NCBI RefSeq assembly: GCF_030463535.1
Contig: NC_132878.1
Location: forward strand, 88,160,355-88,224,354
From: Salminus brasiliensis
Lineage: Eukaryota; Chordata; Actinopteri; Characiformes; Bryconidae
Direction: 5' to 3'
DNA: 64,000 nucleotides
The notes beneath the pieces were generated by a model. The model ran no database searches and was not told the DNA's origin. It saw nothing but the letters and a program-made list of their open reading frames with translations. Shown one piece after another: positions 47,615 to 58,625 of the stretch. Every line of letters starts with the position of its first letter. Positions within the stretch are counted from its first letter, which is position 1. A program made the position numbers and the translations under genes.

Positions 47615-48040
47615 ACATTTTGCTTAGACCCAGAGTTACTAACATGAGCATGGTCATGATCTCCATCATATGTTTTTTTTTTTTTATTATTATTATTTCA
47701 GCTTGTATTCCTCCTTGATACATATTTGATATCATTACTGGATCATTTGTACACTGGCTCTATTTTGTTTAAAATGTGTTAACTTGAGGTTCAGGTTGTT
47801 CTGTATTTAGCACTTAAAGAGGATTATTTGTTAAAGCTGTCTAACTGATGTAGACGCCACTCATTTTTGTCTTTCAGTTTTCTTAAAGTCTTCAGTTTTG
47901 TTTTATAGTTTGGGGGTAGAATTTTAATAACTTTAAGTGTAAGGTAATTATAAGGTCAATTCTCAAGTCTAGATGTCACCAAAGCAAGCATTCAGTCATG
48001 TTACTGTAAAATTCATCGCCAACACGCAAAGAAGTACATT
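47615..48040 (+). repeat. Direct duplication, second copy
   Basis: Counterpart of 45380-45860 at an offset of 2230 bp. Small deletions and a T-run near 47671 distinguish it. Confidence 0.92.
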
Positions 48041-48887
48041 GTTGCTGTCCAATGAAAAACATGTATCTCCAAAAAGGTGATTTTACAGAAGAAAGCAAAA
48101 ATGCTCTTAACTATAATATATAATATATAAAATATATAATAATCAAATCAAATCACGTTTATTGTTACGTCACATTACACAGGTGTAAAGGTGAGTGAAA
48201 AACATGGGTGAATCGTCCATTACAGTAGTACAAACAAGAACACATTTACAAAATAGTAAATACAAAATACTGAATATTTACACATTTACTTATACTACAC
48301 ATATACACACATTATACATACTCTCTATTTCAATAAGAGTTTAAATGGAGTAATGCCAAGTAATTTGGAGCATTTCTATTGGTTAAAATCATCCAGAATT
48401 ACTGACAGAGCACAGAGCAGCTACAGGGTTTAAAAAGAGAAGGCTAAAAAAAAAGTCATCCTGGTGTTGACATGTGCCAAGAGTCACAGTTTAGAAGCAT
48501 GATGAACTCAGATCAGCAGCTTGCTTTTCTTTAGGGCTTTACTGAAACTGCCTTTATCATATTGATACAGACTTCTCATCAATGTGTCAAATAAATGGAT
48601 TCAGTTTCGATTCAGAGCTTTGAGTCTGACAGCACTGCCAGTTTCCAGGAACAGAGGAATCGACTCTGAGAATGTGAACAAGGTAGACTTCTTGGAAAGA
48701 CGCCGGACTGAAAGTGAAAGTTCATTAGGGATGATTTCATTGGCTACACCGAACCATGCCGAGAAGATCGTGAGCTCTGGATCTGTCTAAGCAATAAAGG
48801 GTCTGGAAGGTGGCAGAAAACCTCTAGGTTACCTTTTTCACATCCTGTGCTGTGCATTAAACCCTCGCCGTTAGCCAACTTCCTACG

Positions 48888-49274
48888 ATGGCCTCTAAAC
48901 GTGCCTTTTCTGAGGAGGACTTCAGCTGCCCCGTGTGCATGGACATTTTTAAAGACCCGGTTGTTCTCTCGTGCGGTCACAGCGTGTGCAAAGTGTGTGT
49001 CCGTCAGTACTGGAGCACTAAAGGCAGCCAAGAGTGCCCACTCTGCAGGAAGCGGTCTTTTAGGAGCCCCCCAGCTAATCTTGCTCTGAAAACCCTGAGT
49101 GAATCTTTCCAGGCGGTTCGAGGTCATCCGGAAACGCGGTGTGATCTTCACGATGAAGAACTGAAGCTCTACTGTGTGAACGACTCCCAGCTGGCGTGTG
49201 TGGTGTGTAGAGACTCTCAAACACACCTGGAGCACAAATTCCGTCCCATCGACGAAATCGCAGCTGAGCATAAG
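48888..49274 (+). CDS. TRIM exon 1: RING and B-box
   Basis: 387 nt, 129 codons. The start ATG opens MASKRAFSEEDFSCPVC, the usual beginning of this family, with TTCCTACGATGG around it. The exon ends IAAEHK at donor GTGAGT. It contains the complete RING and B-box2. The next exon joins in phase 0. Confidence 0.95.
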
Positions 49275-52200
49275 GTGAGTTTCAGTCCAGTGAAGCCAAA
49301 ACGCTTGAAACATCTCATGACAAGCAGGATGATCTTCAGGTGATGATCATTTGCCTGCTTTTAGGACATTGTTGAGGGTGCACTGAAGACCGCCACAGTG
49401 AAAATCAAGAGTCTCCACAATGCCCAGCTGAAGTGCCAAGGACGAATTGATCACATAAAGGTAAGAATGAGGGACCTGTTGGACTTCTAGTAACATACAT
49501 TGATCAGTTACATATACATATAGTTCTTAAAGGCGATTCCTGTTCAAAGCAGGAAAATGGCTCGAATTGTGAAGGCTAGACGACTGAGTCTGAGCATCTC
49601 CAAAACAGCAGGTCTTGTGTGGTGTACCTGGTATATCCAGTGGTCAGTATCTACTAACAGTGCTCTACAGAAGCTCAGTAAACTGCCCAAAAGCTCATTG
49701 ATGTGATCCATGAAGGACCCACCTCACAATTTACAGGGCTTGTGGACCTGCTGCTATAATGGCTTGGTTCTAGACACCACAGGACACCTTCAGAGGTCTT
49801 GTGGAGTCCATACATTGACTGATCTGAGCTGTTTTGGTGGCACAATGGGGGAGCTACTCAATATTAGTAAGGAAATGCTTTTCATTTTATGAAAGTGAAA
49901 GGAGCAGAGGTTCACTTAATTATTCAGTAACTAAAACTGAGTTGTGCTAGTAGTACATGACTGCAGCTCCACTCTCATGGTCTTGATTTATCATGATAGC
50001 TTGCATGGGTAAATGCATTGAGCTCATTGATAGCTAGTGTCCTTACTGCCTTCAGTTAAATAGAGACAAACCAGACGTGATTCTGTTTGGCCCTGGCAAA
50101 GGAAAAAGGAAACTCAGTTTAATTCAGTTGTGTTGTGATGTATTGATATGGTGGACTAGCATCTGCGGTGAGCGGACAGCAGGGGGCAGCTCAGCACATG
50201 GGGGAGAGAAAGGAAAAGAGAAAAATGCAGAAGTGTTTAGGAGTTTGAAGAATAGACTGATGTACAGTCTGTAAAGGAAGTAGATTAGAAAGACTGCAGT
50301 ACTGATCAGATTCTGTAATCAGACCCGGACAGAACAGTGTTAGTATGGATACAAGCTACATCAGCAAGGTAATCAGTACAGTACACTGGTAGATTATCTG
50401 AAAGCTTGAGAAAAAAGGTCGTTTTTCATCTAGATTTTAACATTTTAGAATGTGTCCCGAACACCAATAGGAAGTTTATTCCAGAGTTGGGGCCTTTATA
50501 AGAGAATGCAGCGTTGATTCTTCTAAAGCAAGGAACTGAAAGAAGACCAGTGTCCTGCGAATGAAGTGTACGTGTGATGTAGTGATGTCTATCAGCAAAG
50601 TATCAGCAAAGTAAGACCACTGAAGGGCTTGGACAATAATGTAGACAGCACCAAATCTAACCAAACTTTAACAGGACTCAGTACTGTGTAGAGTGTGAAA
50701 GCTAGACTGAATGGCCTGATATATATGATTGAAAGTCATGCAGCTGAGAGGCTTCAACTCCTTCCATAACTGTAATTAAAAAAGGGAGGTTGTTCTGTAG
50801 TTGGCCAATGAGGATGGGTCTAGCCCGGGTTTCTTTAGTATAGGAATGGCTGCAGCTATTTTGAGAGAAAGAGGAACAGTACCTTATGAGAAACAAAGAT
50901 TTATCAAATATGCTATAAGAGAAGGAATGACAGATACAGCAGATTTATAACACTGTTATCAGGAGACAATGGGACAGTAACCTGAGAAAGAGATGAGCCG
51001 GGTTACCTGAAAGTGCCCTGAAGTAACTGTCTTCAGGAAAGTCCATATAGATCTTAGTGATTTTTCCCTTTTAGTGATCTTCCCTGGAAATAATCCATAA
51101 ATGTTTGACACTGGGTCAAGATGTTCATAATGGGTATTGAAGGAGGGCAAAGTTTGTTTAAGGTAAAAAGGCCTGTGACTGTCAGAGTTTATAAGATCAG
51201 AATAGAAAGAGAAACAGGGAGTGTTTAAGGCATCCTTATATTTGGAAAGGGAGAAATAAACAGAAAGACCAGTTTTCTTGTACCGACCCTCTAAACACCT
51301 TAACTCTTATTAAGCTCTGAAGTGTGAGTAGCAGGACTAAGTCTATTCCTTAGAGGGGTGAGAGGATTGAGTATAGCAGAGACAGTACTACTGTACTACT
51401 GTACTACTGTAATGTGTGACTAAATCTTCAGAAGACGACAATGCCTTAGAAAAATCAGATAAAGCAGAGATCTGTAGAGAACTAGAAATTGCGTGAGTGA
51501 GAATAGAAGTGAGATGTCAGGCACTCAGGATGTTAGCCTCCCCTATCCTGAGCCGCCACCCACAGGCCCAAATAAGGACTTTCTGTTTGTTTGAATTGAT
51601 TCATGTTCATTTGTGTCCATGTGTGTTCGGTTCACGTTCAGTTGTGTTGATTAATGGTTCATGTGTTTCACCTGGGACTGGGGTACTTAAGGAGCTTTAA
51701 CCCCTTGATTCTCTGCCGAGAATTGACTAATCTGGAATCTCTACGACACCCTGAGGTTCCTTGTGCGTTACCGGTATGTTCAGGTCAGCTCTAGTTCTCG
51801 ACTCACGTTCAGAAGTAGGTCTCCCATCAACTCTCGTGGCAAGTGAGACACGCTCGCTTCCTGTCCAGGTTTCCAGGCGATCTACGTTCAAGCAAGGCGA
51901 CCCACGTTTACGGCAGCACGCTGCATATTCAGGTTTACGTTGTTTACGTTAACGCCCCTTCGCCCAGGCTCTGCCTGTAGGTTTAAGTTCAGGTTCCCTT
52001 TTGGTTTTCCCCCTTTGTATCTAGCTCAGCTCCCGGCTCCTCCCAGTCCCAGGTTTGTTGTGTTCGCCATTTTGTTAGTCATGTTCTGGTTCTGTTCATT
52101 GTTTAACCCCTTGTTGCTGCTCACGTTTTTCACACCCCTTGTGTTTATGCTTCTTTTGGTTAATAAACCCTCTTGCTTTGATCTCCACCTCTGCAAGTGT

Positions 52201-54711
52201 TCATCCCTCTTGGTCTGGCTGTATACGCCATGACATGAGATTATGAAAAGAAACAATAGATTTTCTATAGGATTTGAGAGGAGACATAACAAGACCATAC
52301 TTAATGAGCTTATGGTTGGAAAAACAGAAAAAGACATTTAAAGGCAGAGTACATTAGATAGTACCCAGCTGGAGTTAACATAAATATTAAAGTCACTCAA
52401 CAACATAACAGATGATCTAGATGAAGCTAAGTTTGTGAGTAATAAATTCAACTCCATTTTAAAACCATTTTAAATTGTTATATGAATAAACATTATTTGC
52501 ATTTATGCACCCCTGACTGACACTTGTGTGGATCATTTCAGCAACAGGCCCAGCACATAAGAAATCAGATTAAGGAGGAGTTCAAGAAACTTCATGACTT
52601 TTTACAAGAAGAAAATACAGCCATGATGACCGCACTGAGGGCTGAAGAGAAGCTGAAAACCCAGTGGCTGGAAGTAGCAATAAAAAATATTGATGAAGAG
52701 CTGCGTACCCTCTCACGCACCATTACAGAAACAAGAAAAGAATTAAACTCCAAAAACACCACTTTTCTAAAGGTCAGGATTCCTCCATCTCTCCTTCCCT
52801 CATTTCTCCCCTTCCATACCTTCTGTTGTCTGATAGGATGTACCGTTCATGATCTTAAACTCTTCCTCTGGTTTTTAACAGAACTTTGAGAAGACTCTGG
52901 AAAAGTAAGTAGAATTTACCCCATTTCTCACATTCATTTCTCAGTTATGGATCCAAGCCAGTTAATCCCTGAACTGTGATGGTTTTTCAGAGCCCAGTGC
53001 AGCCAGTCAGCTCCAGAAGATGCTTTCCCAGAAGTGGTCAATGTTGCAAAGTACCTGGGAAACCTACAGTACAGAGTGTGGAGGAAAATGCAGAACATTG
53101 TTAATTTCAGTGAGTCTTCTTTTGCTTGAAACTCATCAAATAGGGCCAGATGTTTTTCTTTCTAAAAACATTTATGAAACTATTATAAGACAGTCCTCGC
53201 TTTGTAGAATGACTTGAAAATCTACGTCTTACTTTTTTTTTGTATAGAAGATGTAATTAGGGCTGGCTGTTATGACTAAACATTTATCTAGATAGGCTAT
53301 GTAGAGAATTAAGAAAGAGAAATGACTAGATTTAAAAAATATAATGTTATAAAAAGTATAATGTTACATCTCAGTATTTATTTGTAATACCAATAACATA
53401 ACATGCTGCATATTTAAACAGTAAATGTCTAGCTGTGAATATTAACAATATTTTTTTAAATAACAAACATGAGACAATTACTCTTTGTGGTATTGCACTG
53501 ACTCAGCAAACCACAGTGGATGATGTTGTTTGAGATGGTGAAATAAAGTCCTTTAATTGAGACATTTCAGCGACATCCTTTAACTTAACTTTGCCTGTGA
53601 CTTATTTCTTATTATTTTATTATTTTGCATTAATTGTTTTATTGTGAAGCACTTCGTACCTCTGCCTTACAAAAATGCTAGGAACATTAGGCCTTATTCA
53701 CCAACCATTCTTAAGAAAAAAATCTTCCTAAAACCCCACTGTGTTTTCTTATTTGGGAATTGTTTACAAGGACAAAATGATCCAGCAATATAAGAGCAGA
53801 GCTATGAACAAGTCTGCACTTTAAAATGAATCATGAATCTGATGTTTTTTTAGGACTTTTCTACTAATTTAAGAAGATTCTTAAGAAGATGAATTAGGGT
53901 CCATCCTTATGAATTTTTAGTGTTTATCCTACAATTCTTCATAGTTTTTTTTCTTAGGAAAGCTTTTGTGAATCCATTCATCTGGTTAATCAAGGCTTTC
54001 AGAAGCATCTGATTAGATTAGATTACAAAAATCTGTTGTGTTGGACCTAAAGTCACAAGACTTTGTATTGAGCACTGGAGTAATGAGAATTTTCTGAAAT
54101 AAATTTACTGTGTATCCATAGGTCCTGTCATCTTGGACCCAAACACAGCTCACAGTGAGCTCATCCTGTCCACAGACCTGACCAGCATGAGGGACAGTGA
54201 TGAAGAAACGAAGAACCAGGAACTTCTGGACATACCGGAGCGTTTTAACAGGTCTTTGTGTGTGCTGGGCTCTAAAGGCTTTTCTTCAGGGAAGCACAGC
54301 TGGGACATTGACGTAGGTAACAACACCTTCTGGATGGTCGGTGTGACCACAGAGTCCGTCCGCAGAAAAGAGCACTCTGTTTTCCCCAGCGGTGCTTGGG
54401 GTATTGGATATGATAACGAACAGCTGTGCGCTCGGTCACCTGTGAAAGCGTACCATCCGCTCCCTGTGGCTGCAAAACTGCAGGTGGTCAGAATTCTTCT
54501 GGACATGAATGCTGGAGAGGTGTGGTTCCTAGACCCTCTCAGCAGCACCGTTATCCACATGTTCATGCATCCCTTCACTGAAAGAGTCTTTCCATTCTTC
54601 CACAGCATGTGTAGTCTCTGTCCTCTGAGGATCCTGCCCCTGAAGTCCTCTGTGGTATTGGTAAATCCTAGAAATCACACGTCACTCACTACATTCAAAC
54701 GTTTCAATTGA
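48888..54711 (+). CDS. TRIM family E3 ubiquitin ligase (TRIM35/NF7-like), complete
   Basis: Six exons (48888-49274, 49365-49460, 52542-52772, 52882-52904, 52991-53109, 54122-54711) join to 1446 nt, 481 residues plus TGA. The RING has all eight ligands: C14, C17, C29, H31, C34, C37, C50, C53. The B-box has C85, H88, C96, D99, C104, C107, H113 and H116. A helical coiled-coil region covers about 130-245 and a PRY-SPRY domain about 286-481 (ILDPNTAHSELILS, LGSKGFSSGKHSWDIDVG). Internal exon sizes of 96, 231 and 23 nt are those of the TRIM35/NF7/TRIM39 class. RING-TRIM proteins transfer ubiquitin to targets chosen by the SPRY domain, often in innate immunity; the target here is unknown. Such genes are hugely expanded in fish, so I give no symbol. 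It is intact and sits between itga8 and fam171a1. Confidence 0.94.
49365..49460 (+). CDS. TRIM exon 2: coiled coil, 96 nt
   Basis: Exactly 96 nt (32 codons), acceptor TTTTAG, donor GTAAGA. It encodes DIVEGALKTATVKIKSLHNA, then a helix ending DHIK. Length and position match the invariant 96-nt exon of class IV TRIM genes. Confidence 0.93.
49545..49880 (+). mobile_element. Tc1-like deletion derivative, forward
   Basis: Starts near GGAAAATGGCTCGAATTGTG, then GGCTAGACGACTGAGTCTGA, CTCCAAAACAGCAGGTCTTG and CAGTGGTCAGTATCTAC, then CTCATTGATGTGATCCATGA, ACAGGACACCTTCAGAGGTC and a CAATATTAG end. It shares an internal junction with copies at 56705-57050 and 59965-60300. Confidence 0.75.
51510..52240 (+). 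mobile_element. Solo LTR (51515-52235) with 5-bp target duplication
   Basis: The 721-bp interval begins TGTCAGGCACTC and ends ATACGCCATGACA, so it has TG...CA ends within a TGTCA/TGACA inverted pair. It is flanked by TGAGA at 51510-51514 and TGAGA at 52236-52240. It contains AATAAA (52162-52167) and a GGTACTTAAGG box near 51680 that could act as a promoter. No internal retroelement coding sequence adjoins it, so it is most likely a solo LTR left by recombination. The 5-bp duplication suits Ty3/Gypsy, but the family is inferred. Confidence 0.88.
52542..52772 (+). CDS. TRIM exon 3: coiled coil, 231 nt
   Basis: Exactly 231 nt (77 codons), acceptor TTTCAG, donor GTCAGG. It encodes QQAQHIRNQIKEEFKKLHDF, then long charged helices. 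231 nt is the canonical size of this exon in class IV TRIM genes. Confidence 0.95.
52882..52904 (+). CDS. TRIM exon 4: 23-nt micro-exon
   Basis: 23 nt (NFEKTLE plus two bases), acceptor TTAACAG, donor GTAAGT. The 23-nt micro-exon is a family hallmark and is needed to keep frame: AA plus A of the next exon makes Lys. Confidence 0.92.
52991..53109 (+). CDS. TRIM exon 5: linker (VAKYLGNLQYRVW)
   Basis: 119 nt, acceptor TTTTCAG, donor GTGAGT at 53110. It encodes AQCSQSAPEDAFPEVVNVAK, then YLGNLQYRVWRKMQNIVNF. The LGNLQYRVW motif precedes SPRY in this TRIM class. It ends in phase 1 and joins the next exon as AGT. Confidence 0.92.
53110..54121 (+). other. TRIM intron 5 with a palindromic repeat
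   Basis: About 53690-53980 has TTATTCACCAACCATTCTTAAG at one side and TTAGGAAAGC, then TTTTGTGAATCC at the other, with TTCTTAAGAA-like blocks between. This reads as a short inverted-terminal MITE. No other feature is seen. Confidence 0.5.
54122..54711 (+). CDS. TRIM exon 6: PRY-SPRY domain
   Basis: 590 nt including stop TGA at 54709-54711. It encodes PVILDPNTAHSELILSTDLT, then LGSKGFSSGKHSWDIDVGN, FWMVGVTTESVRRK, GAWGIGYDNEQLCA and a C-terminal region to KRFN. PRY and the SPRY core are present. The usual SPRY WTICL/FW block is altered to GAWGIGYDNE, as in several fish paralogues. Confidence 0.95.
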
Positions 54712-57700
54712 TAATAGAAAGGAGATTAAATTAAGATTTGATTTTTTTTTTTTAACAATTGAAAAAATGTAGTGGGGAGTTATACTTAATATAAACTTAC
54801 AGAATATAAACACAAATAATCACATTACTATGTAACTATTATTTGCAGTTAAATTATATAACAAAATAACCTCTTTATTTCTTAGGGGAAAGTGTTGTTT
54901 TTGTGTACAGTACTATGGTCAGCAACATTTAATGTTTTAACGTTTTATATGTTCTAATATTCCTGCTGATTTTACACATTTCTCCATTTCTTAAGGAGAC
55001 CACCCAGTGACACTTTATTCGGAACACATCAGACTCTCAGTAACAGATCAAGCACATATCAGTCATGTAGCAGCATCTGAACATTCAGTAGATTATCAAG
55101 AAACATATGTATTTTATATAGTAGAATATTTGGAGAGTCCAAGTTCAGATTTGTAGATGTTCACCTAAGAAATCACTGATCATCTAGCAGGTCAAAGTAA
55201 ACTTATAAGCCCAGTCAATCAGCGTGCATAATAACTGTATTTTTATGGCTGTTCTTCAAGGTCCATTTCAGTGTGTCTCACATGAGCTTCACCTCAGGAA
55301 TAGAGCTAGGTGGTCATCTCAAATTGTATTGGCTTTATCATTAGGGGTGGGAATCTCTAGGCACCTCATGATTTGATTTAGAGGGTTGCGTTCGATAATA
55401 AATGATTATTGTAAAGTATAGTAATGATCCATTGTGGTAGGTCAACTGGAATATTTATTAGTGGGGCTGCAGAATAAAAAAAATAGTAATATGTGTCACC
55501 CCTACTAGTAGCCTTGACACCGTAGGCAACTTGAACGATCACTGAGAGGCCAGATTTAGCGTGTGGGTACAACAGTAAGAGGGTAGGTGTTGGCATGGTT
55601 TTCTTTCGGTTTGTACTCTGGTTTTCCCCTTAGTTTGATATCTAAACTTGGATGTCTTATAATCCATTATCTGTGAAACAAGCCAGGAATCCCTGTGAGA
55701 CAGCCAAGAAAGGAAACTTCTGCAAATGATTAATAGGGTATGGGTGCAAAGAGGTTCACAACTGGATACTGAATATGAATAGATATAAATAGAAGCTGTT
55801 TTTTTTACTTCGTGCTTATACTCACTGATTCTCACTAAGGTCTTGTTCACTTGGTCACTATAGTCAGATCATTAACTAGTGCATCTCAGAAAATTAAAAT
55901 ATTGTGAAAAAGGCGTAAACTGTCATTTTATATTCATAAAGTTTTGGTTTTAAGATGGTTCAATCAGTATTTTATGCTCTGTTCACTTTACGATATGTTC
56001 ATTACTTTATCTTCATTTAACTTTTATTTTGATATTTTTTTCTTTCAGTTTTATGCTATGTTATTGTATTGTTTTATTTATTTATTTATGTATATATATT
56101 TGAGACTGTTTAAGATTGTTCTGTTCAGATTTGTGTAACAATATGTTAACAATAATGTCTAACAATATTAAAGTTAGCTCTAATGGTTCTACATTTATGT
56201 GGCTTCTGTACCACATCAACCTCCCTTATTTTAAAACTAAAAAATGATCAAATACAAACTATTGTTTGCTCACAGGGTGAAAAAAACTATAAAAAAAAAA
56301 AAACTAAGTGGACAAGCACAATTTTATATTTGTCATTCAATTCAGAAATTTATGCAAATGTTAAACTGCTCTGAATCAGGAGAGAGAAGCTAGTTAGCAT
56401 TTGCTCAGTTAATTAGCAGGACAACAGTCTGCCCACCAGAGAACAAATTTAAGTCACTTTCCAAGTTAGCCTTTGCTGAGCTAGCTCAGCTACAGCTCCA
56501 CCGTGTACCAGACAGCTCAGTGCAGCGGCTGATGACCAACTGCTGAGCTACAGAGACAAGTGTTGACCCTAAAAACCTGAGTCTGAGAGAGAAGTTGAGA
56601 CAGGTTCTGCCATGTTGAGACTTGTAGTCAGTTGGCACTATCTGCTAGCTATATTTAGCTAGATAATGCTAGGTTAGTCAGCATGCAGATCTTGAAGGTG
56701 ATAAAGGTGTTAAAAACAGGAGAAATTGGCCAAATTGTGATGGCTAGACGACTGGGCCAGAACAGCTCCAAAACATCAGGCAGGTCTTGTGGAGTGTTCC
56801 CGGTATACAGTGGTCAGTACCTACCAAAAGTGAGTTAAGAAAGGGACCACTTGTGAATCGACAACAGGGTCATGGGCACCTATGGCTGATTGATGCCATC
56901 CATGGAAGCCCCACTTCCCAACTTACAGGACTGCTGCTAACGTCTTGGTGGCAGATGCCACAGGACACCTTCAGGCGTCTTGTGGAGTCCATGCCTGGAA
57001 TAGTCACATCTGTTGTAGTGGCACAAGAGGGACCTATTCAATATTAGCCAGGTGATGTTAATTATATCTAATAGACACAAAAACAGGTACATATTAGGCA
57101 AAAAGGGAAAAGGCAAGAAATAAGTGTACTGCCTTAATAAAAAGAGCAAATGGTAAGAACAATATTTAGTCCTTAATATAAATATGAATATTTTTTAAAT
57201 CTATTTAGTCATCTCAGTTTTTTAATCAGAAGTGAACAATACCTGTGTCCCAATTATTAAGGTTTATCATGCTTTTTGTCCCCCGGGCCCACCAGCCTGG
57301 TAGTAATCCATTCATAGTTGCGTGTAGGTTCTTTAAAAACACACCCATTGAACAGTTCTTTAGAAAAACAATAGCATCCACTCAGTGGATTCAGATTCTT
57401 GGAAAAGTATAAATTGACAAGTCAAGTTTAAATTAATGATGCAAACCTTTGATTTGTTTGATAGACTTTATTGTAGATCAAACTGGACATATCTCTTGTC
57501 ATTATAGGTGTCTCTCTTCAGCTCTTTCAACTCTCCACCTCCTTCTGGGTACTGTAAGTGAAGGAGGAAGTGAAAAGCCCTGCTCTGCACACTGTGTGGC
57601 CAAATGCCCATTTTGCTGCTGGTTGTTGAGAGGATAGTCTCTTTTTTTAGCTGTTCTTTTTTGCTATTGAAGTAGAACACACCTAATTTTTGATTGGTAT

Positions 57701-57719
57701 CTTAAACAAAAAGGAGGAA
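54712..57719 (+). other. Intergenic DNA between TRIM gene and TRIM pseudogene
   Basis: No firm poly(A) signal was found; ATTAAA occurs shortly after the stop (near 54724). A Tc1-like deletion derivative lies at 56705-57050. The rest is AT-rich, with no recognised gene. Confidence 0.6.
56705..57050 (+). mobile_element. Tc1-like deletion derivative, forward
   Basis: GCCAAATTGTGATGGCTAGA, CAGAACAGCTCCAAAACATC, GTGTTCCCGGTATACAGTGG, CGACAACAGGGTCATGGGCA, GATTGATGCCATCCATGGAA, CAACTTACAGGACTGCTGCT, GCCACAGGACACCTTCAGGC and CAATATTAG. Ends are in order, but the central coding part is missing. Confidence 0.82.
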
Positions 57720-58073
57720 ATGGCAGCTAGATGCACCCACTTGGATGAAGACCTGTCCTGTGTGCTACCACATCTTCACAGATCCTGTAGTCCTCTCTTG
57801 CAGCCGCAGGGCCTGTCAGGACTGTCTGCAGAACTTCTGGGCAAACAGCGAATTCCAAAACTGTCCACAATGTAGGAGAAGATCCTCAAGGCCTGAGCCT
57901 CCTTCTAATCTTGTGCTGAGGAACCTCTGTCAGTATTTCTCACACCTGTGCTGTGAGCACAGTGAGCAGCTCACACATTACTGCATGGAGGATAAACAGC
58001 CTGTGTGCATGTTTTGTCAGACCATCTGAATCATGGCTGTCGGCCCATTCATGAGACTGCAGAAGACTACAAG
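57720..58073 (+). pseudogene. TRIM first-exon pseudogene (RING, B-box)
   Basis: It starts ATGGCAGCTAG (MAARCTHLDEDLSC), then shifts frame near 57765 into CPVCYHIFTDPVVLSC. It continues through CQDCLQNFW, CPQCRRR and CCEHSEQLTHYC, then meets stop TGA after FCQTI (58027-58029). The matching NHGCRPIHETAEDYK lies in a third frame and ends at a preserved donor GTAAGA (58074). The RING fourth ligand His is replaced (CSRRAC). Two frameshifts and the ligand loss mark it as dead. It is related to, but clearly diverged from, the intact gene at 48888. A possible trace of its second exon is at 58240-58280 (GAGAATTGATCAC). Confidence 0.88.
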
Positions 58074-58337
58074 GTAAGAGTGATGTTGAATGAATGTTAA
58101 CAGATGGACAGAGTAGCTTGAACCCACACCACTGCAGTGAAAATGTGAAAAAAACGTAAAAACCATTTTGGACTAAAATAAGATACCAAAGCTCCAAAGT
58201 GCTCCAAAGTACCAAAACTCAAAAGTAGTGCTGGAGCATGCCCAACAGACCAAGGTCATTCAGAGTGGAGAATTGATCACTGTGATGGTGAATAGGACCA
58301 AATATCTGCAAAGTTTAACGTCTCTAAAATGTACACT

Positions 58338-58625
58338 ATAGGTCCAATGGTTTATGGACACCCCTTCTAATTAATGCATTCAGATACACAGAAATGCACA
58401 CACATTCAGCTTGTCTAGTCCCTGTAGAGAAGTATTGCCAATAGAATAGGACTCTATGGAGCAGATAAACCTGAACCTACTGGTACCATTGCCAATGCCA
58501 AATTGAATCCCCCGAGCATTCTGGTAACTTTACTGTATGAGTGGAAAAGCATTCTTAGCTTTAAATGTGCAATGCAGTTTTAATACCATCTGATTTGGGA
58601 ACATCTCTGTTGGTCCATTCATCAG
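58338..58625 (-). mobile_element. MITE-like repeat, reverse copy
   Basis: TACACTATAGGTCCAATGG end, GACACCCCTTCTAATTAATG, CATTCAGCTTGTCTAGTCCC, GAAGTATTGCCAATAGAATA, CTGAACCTACTGGTACCATT and CCGAGCATT. It includes the outer terminus missing from most copies. Confidence 0.8.

Larger units (their letters stand above)
43811..48887 (+). other. itga8 3' UTR and intergenic DNA
   Basis: The 3' UTR end cannot be fixed from sequence; AATAAA candidates are at 46020 and 47455. A reverse MITE-like copy lies at 44540-44900. A direct duplication pairs 45380-45860 with 47615-48040. A reverse retroposon-tail-like block lies near 48130-48230, and a short AT-rich run at 48115-48140. No exon was recognised. Confidence 0.6.
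49461..52541 (+). other. TRIM intron 2 with Tc1-type MITE, repeat and solo LTR
   Basis: Three insert-like blocks: a Tc1-like deletion derivative (49545-49880), a repeat with features of an interspersed fish element (about 50080-50720, including TTTATTCCAGAGTTGGGGCC), and a solo LTR (51515-52235). Short frames in it (such as 51940-52233) are LTR sequence. CTACTGTACTACTGTACTACTG near 51393 is a small tandem repeat. Confidence 0.7.

Noticed and set aside
48744..49313. 189-residue minus-strand frame
   Set aside because: Complement of TRIM exon 1, whose plus strand has all RING and B-box residues.
50176..50190. Extra CTCF-like site CAGCAGGGGGCAGC
   Set aside because: Good partial match, but single and within an interspersed repeat, so not listed with the cluster.
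51940..52233. 97-residue frame in TRIM intron 2
   Set aside because: It lies inside the solo LTR and has no retroviral domain.
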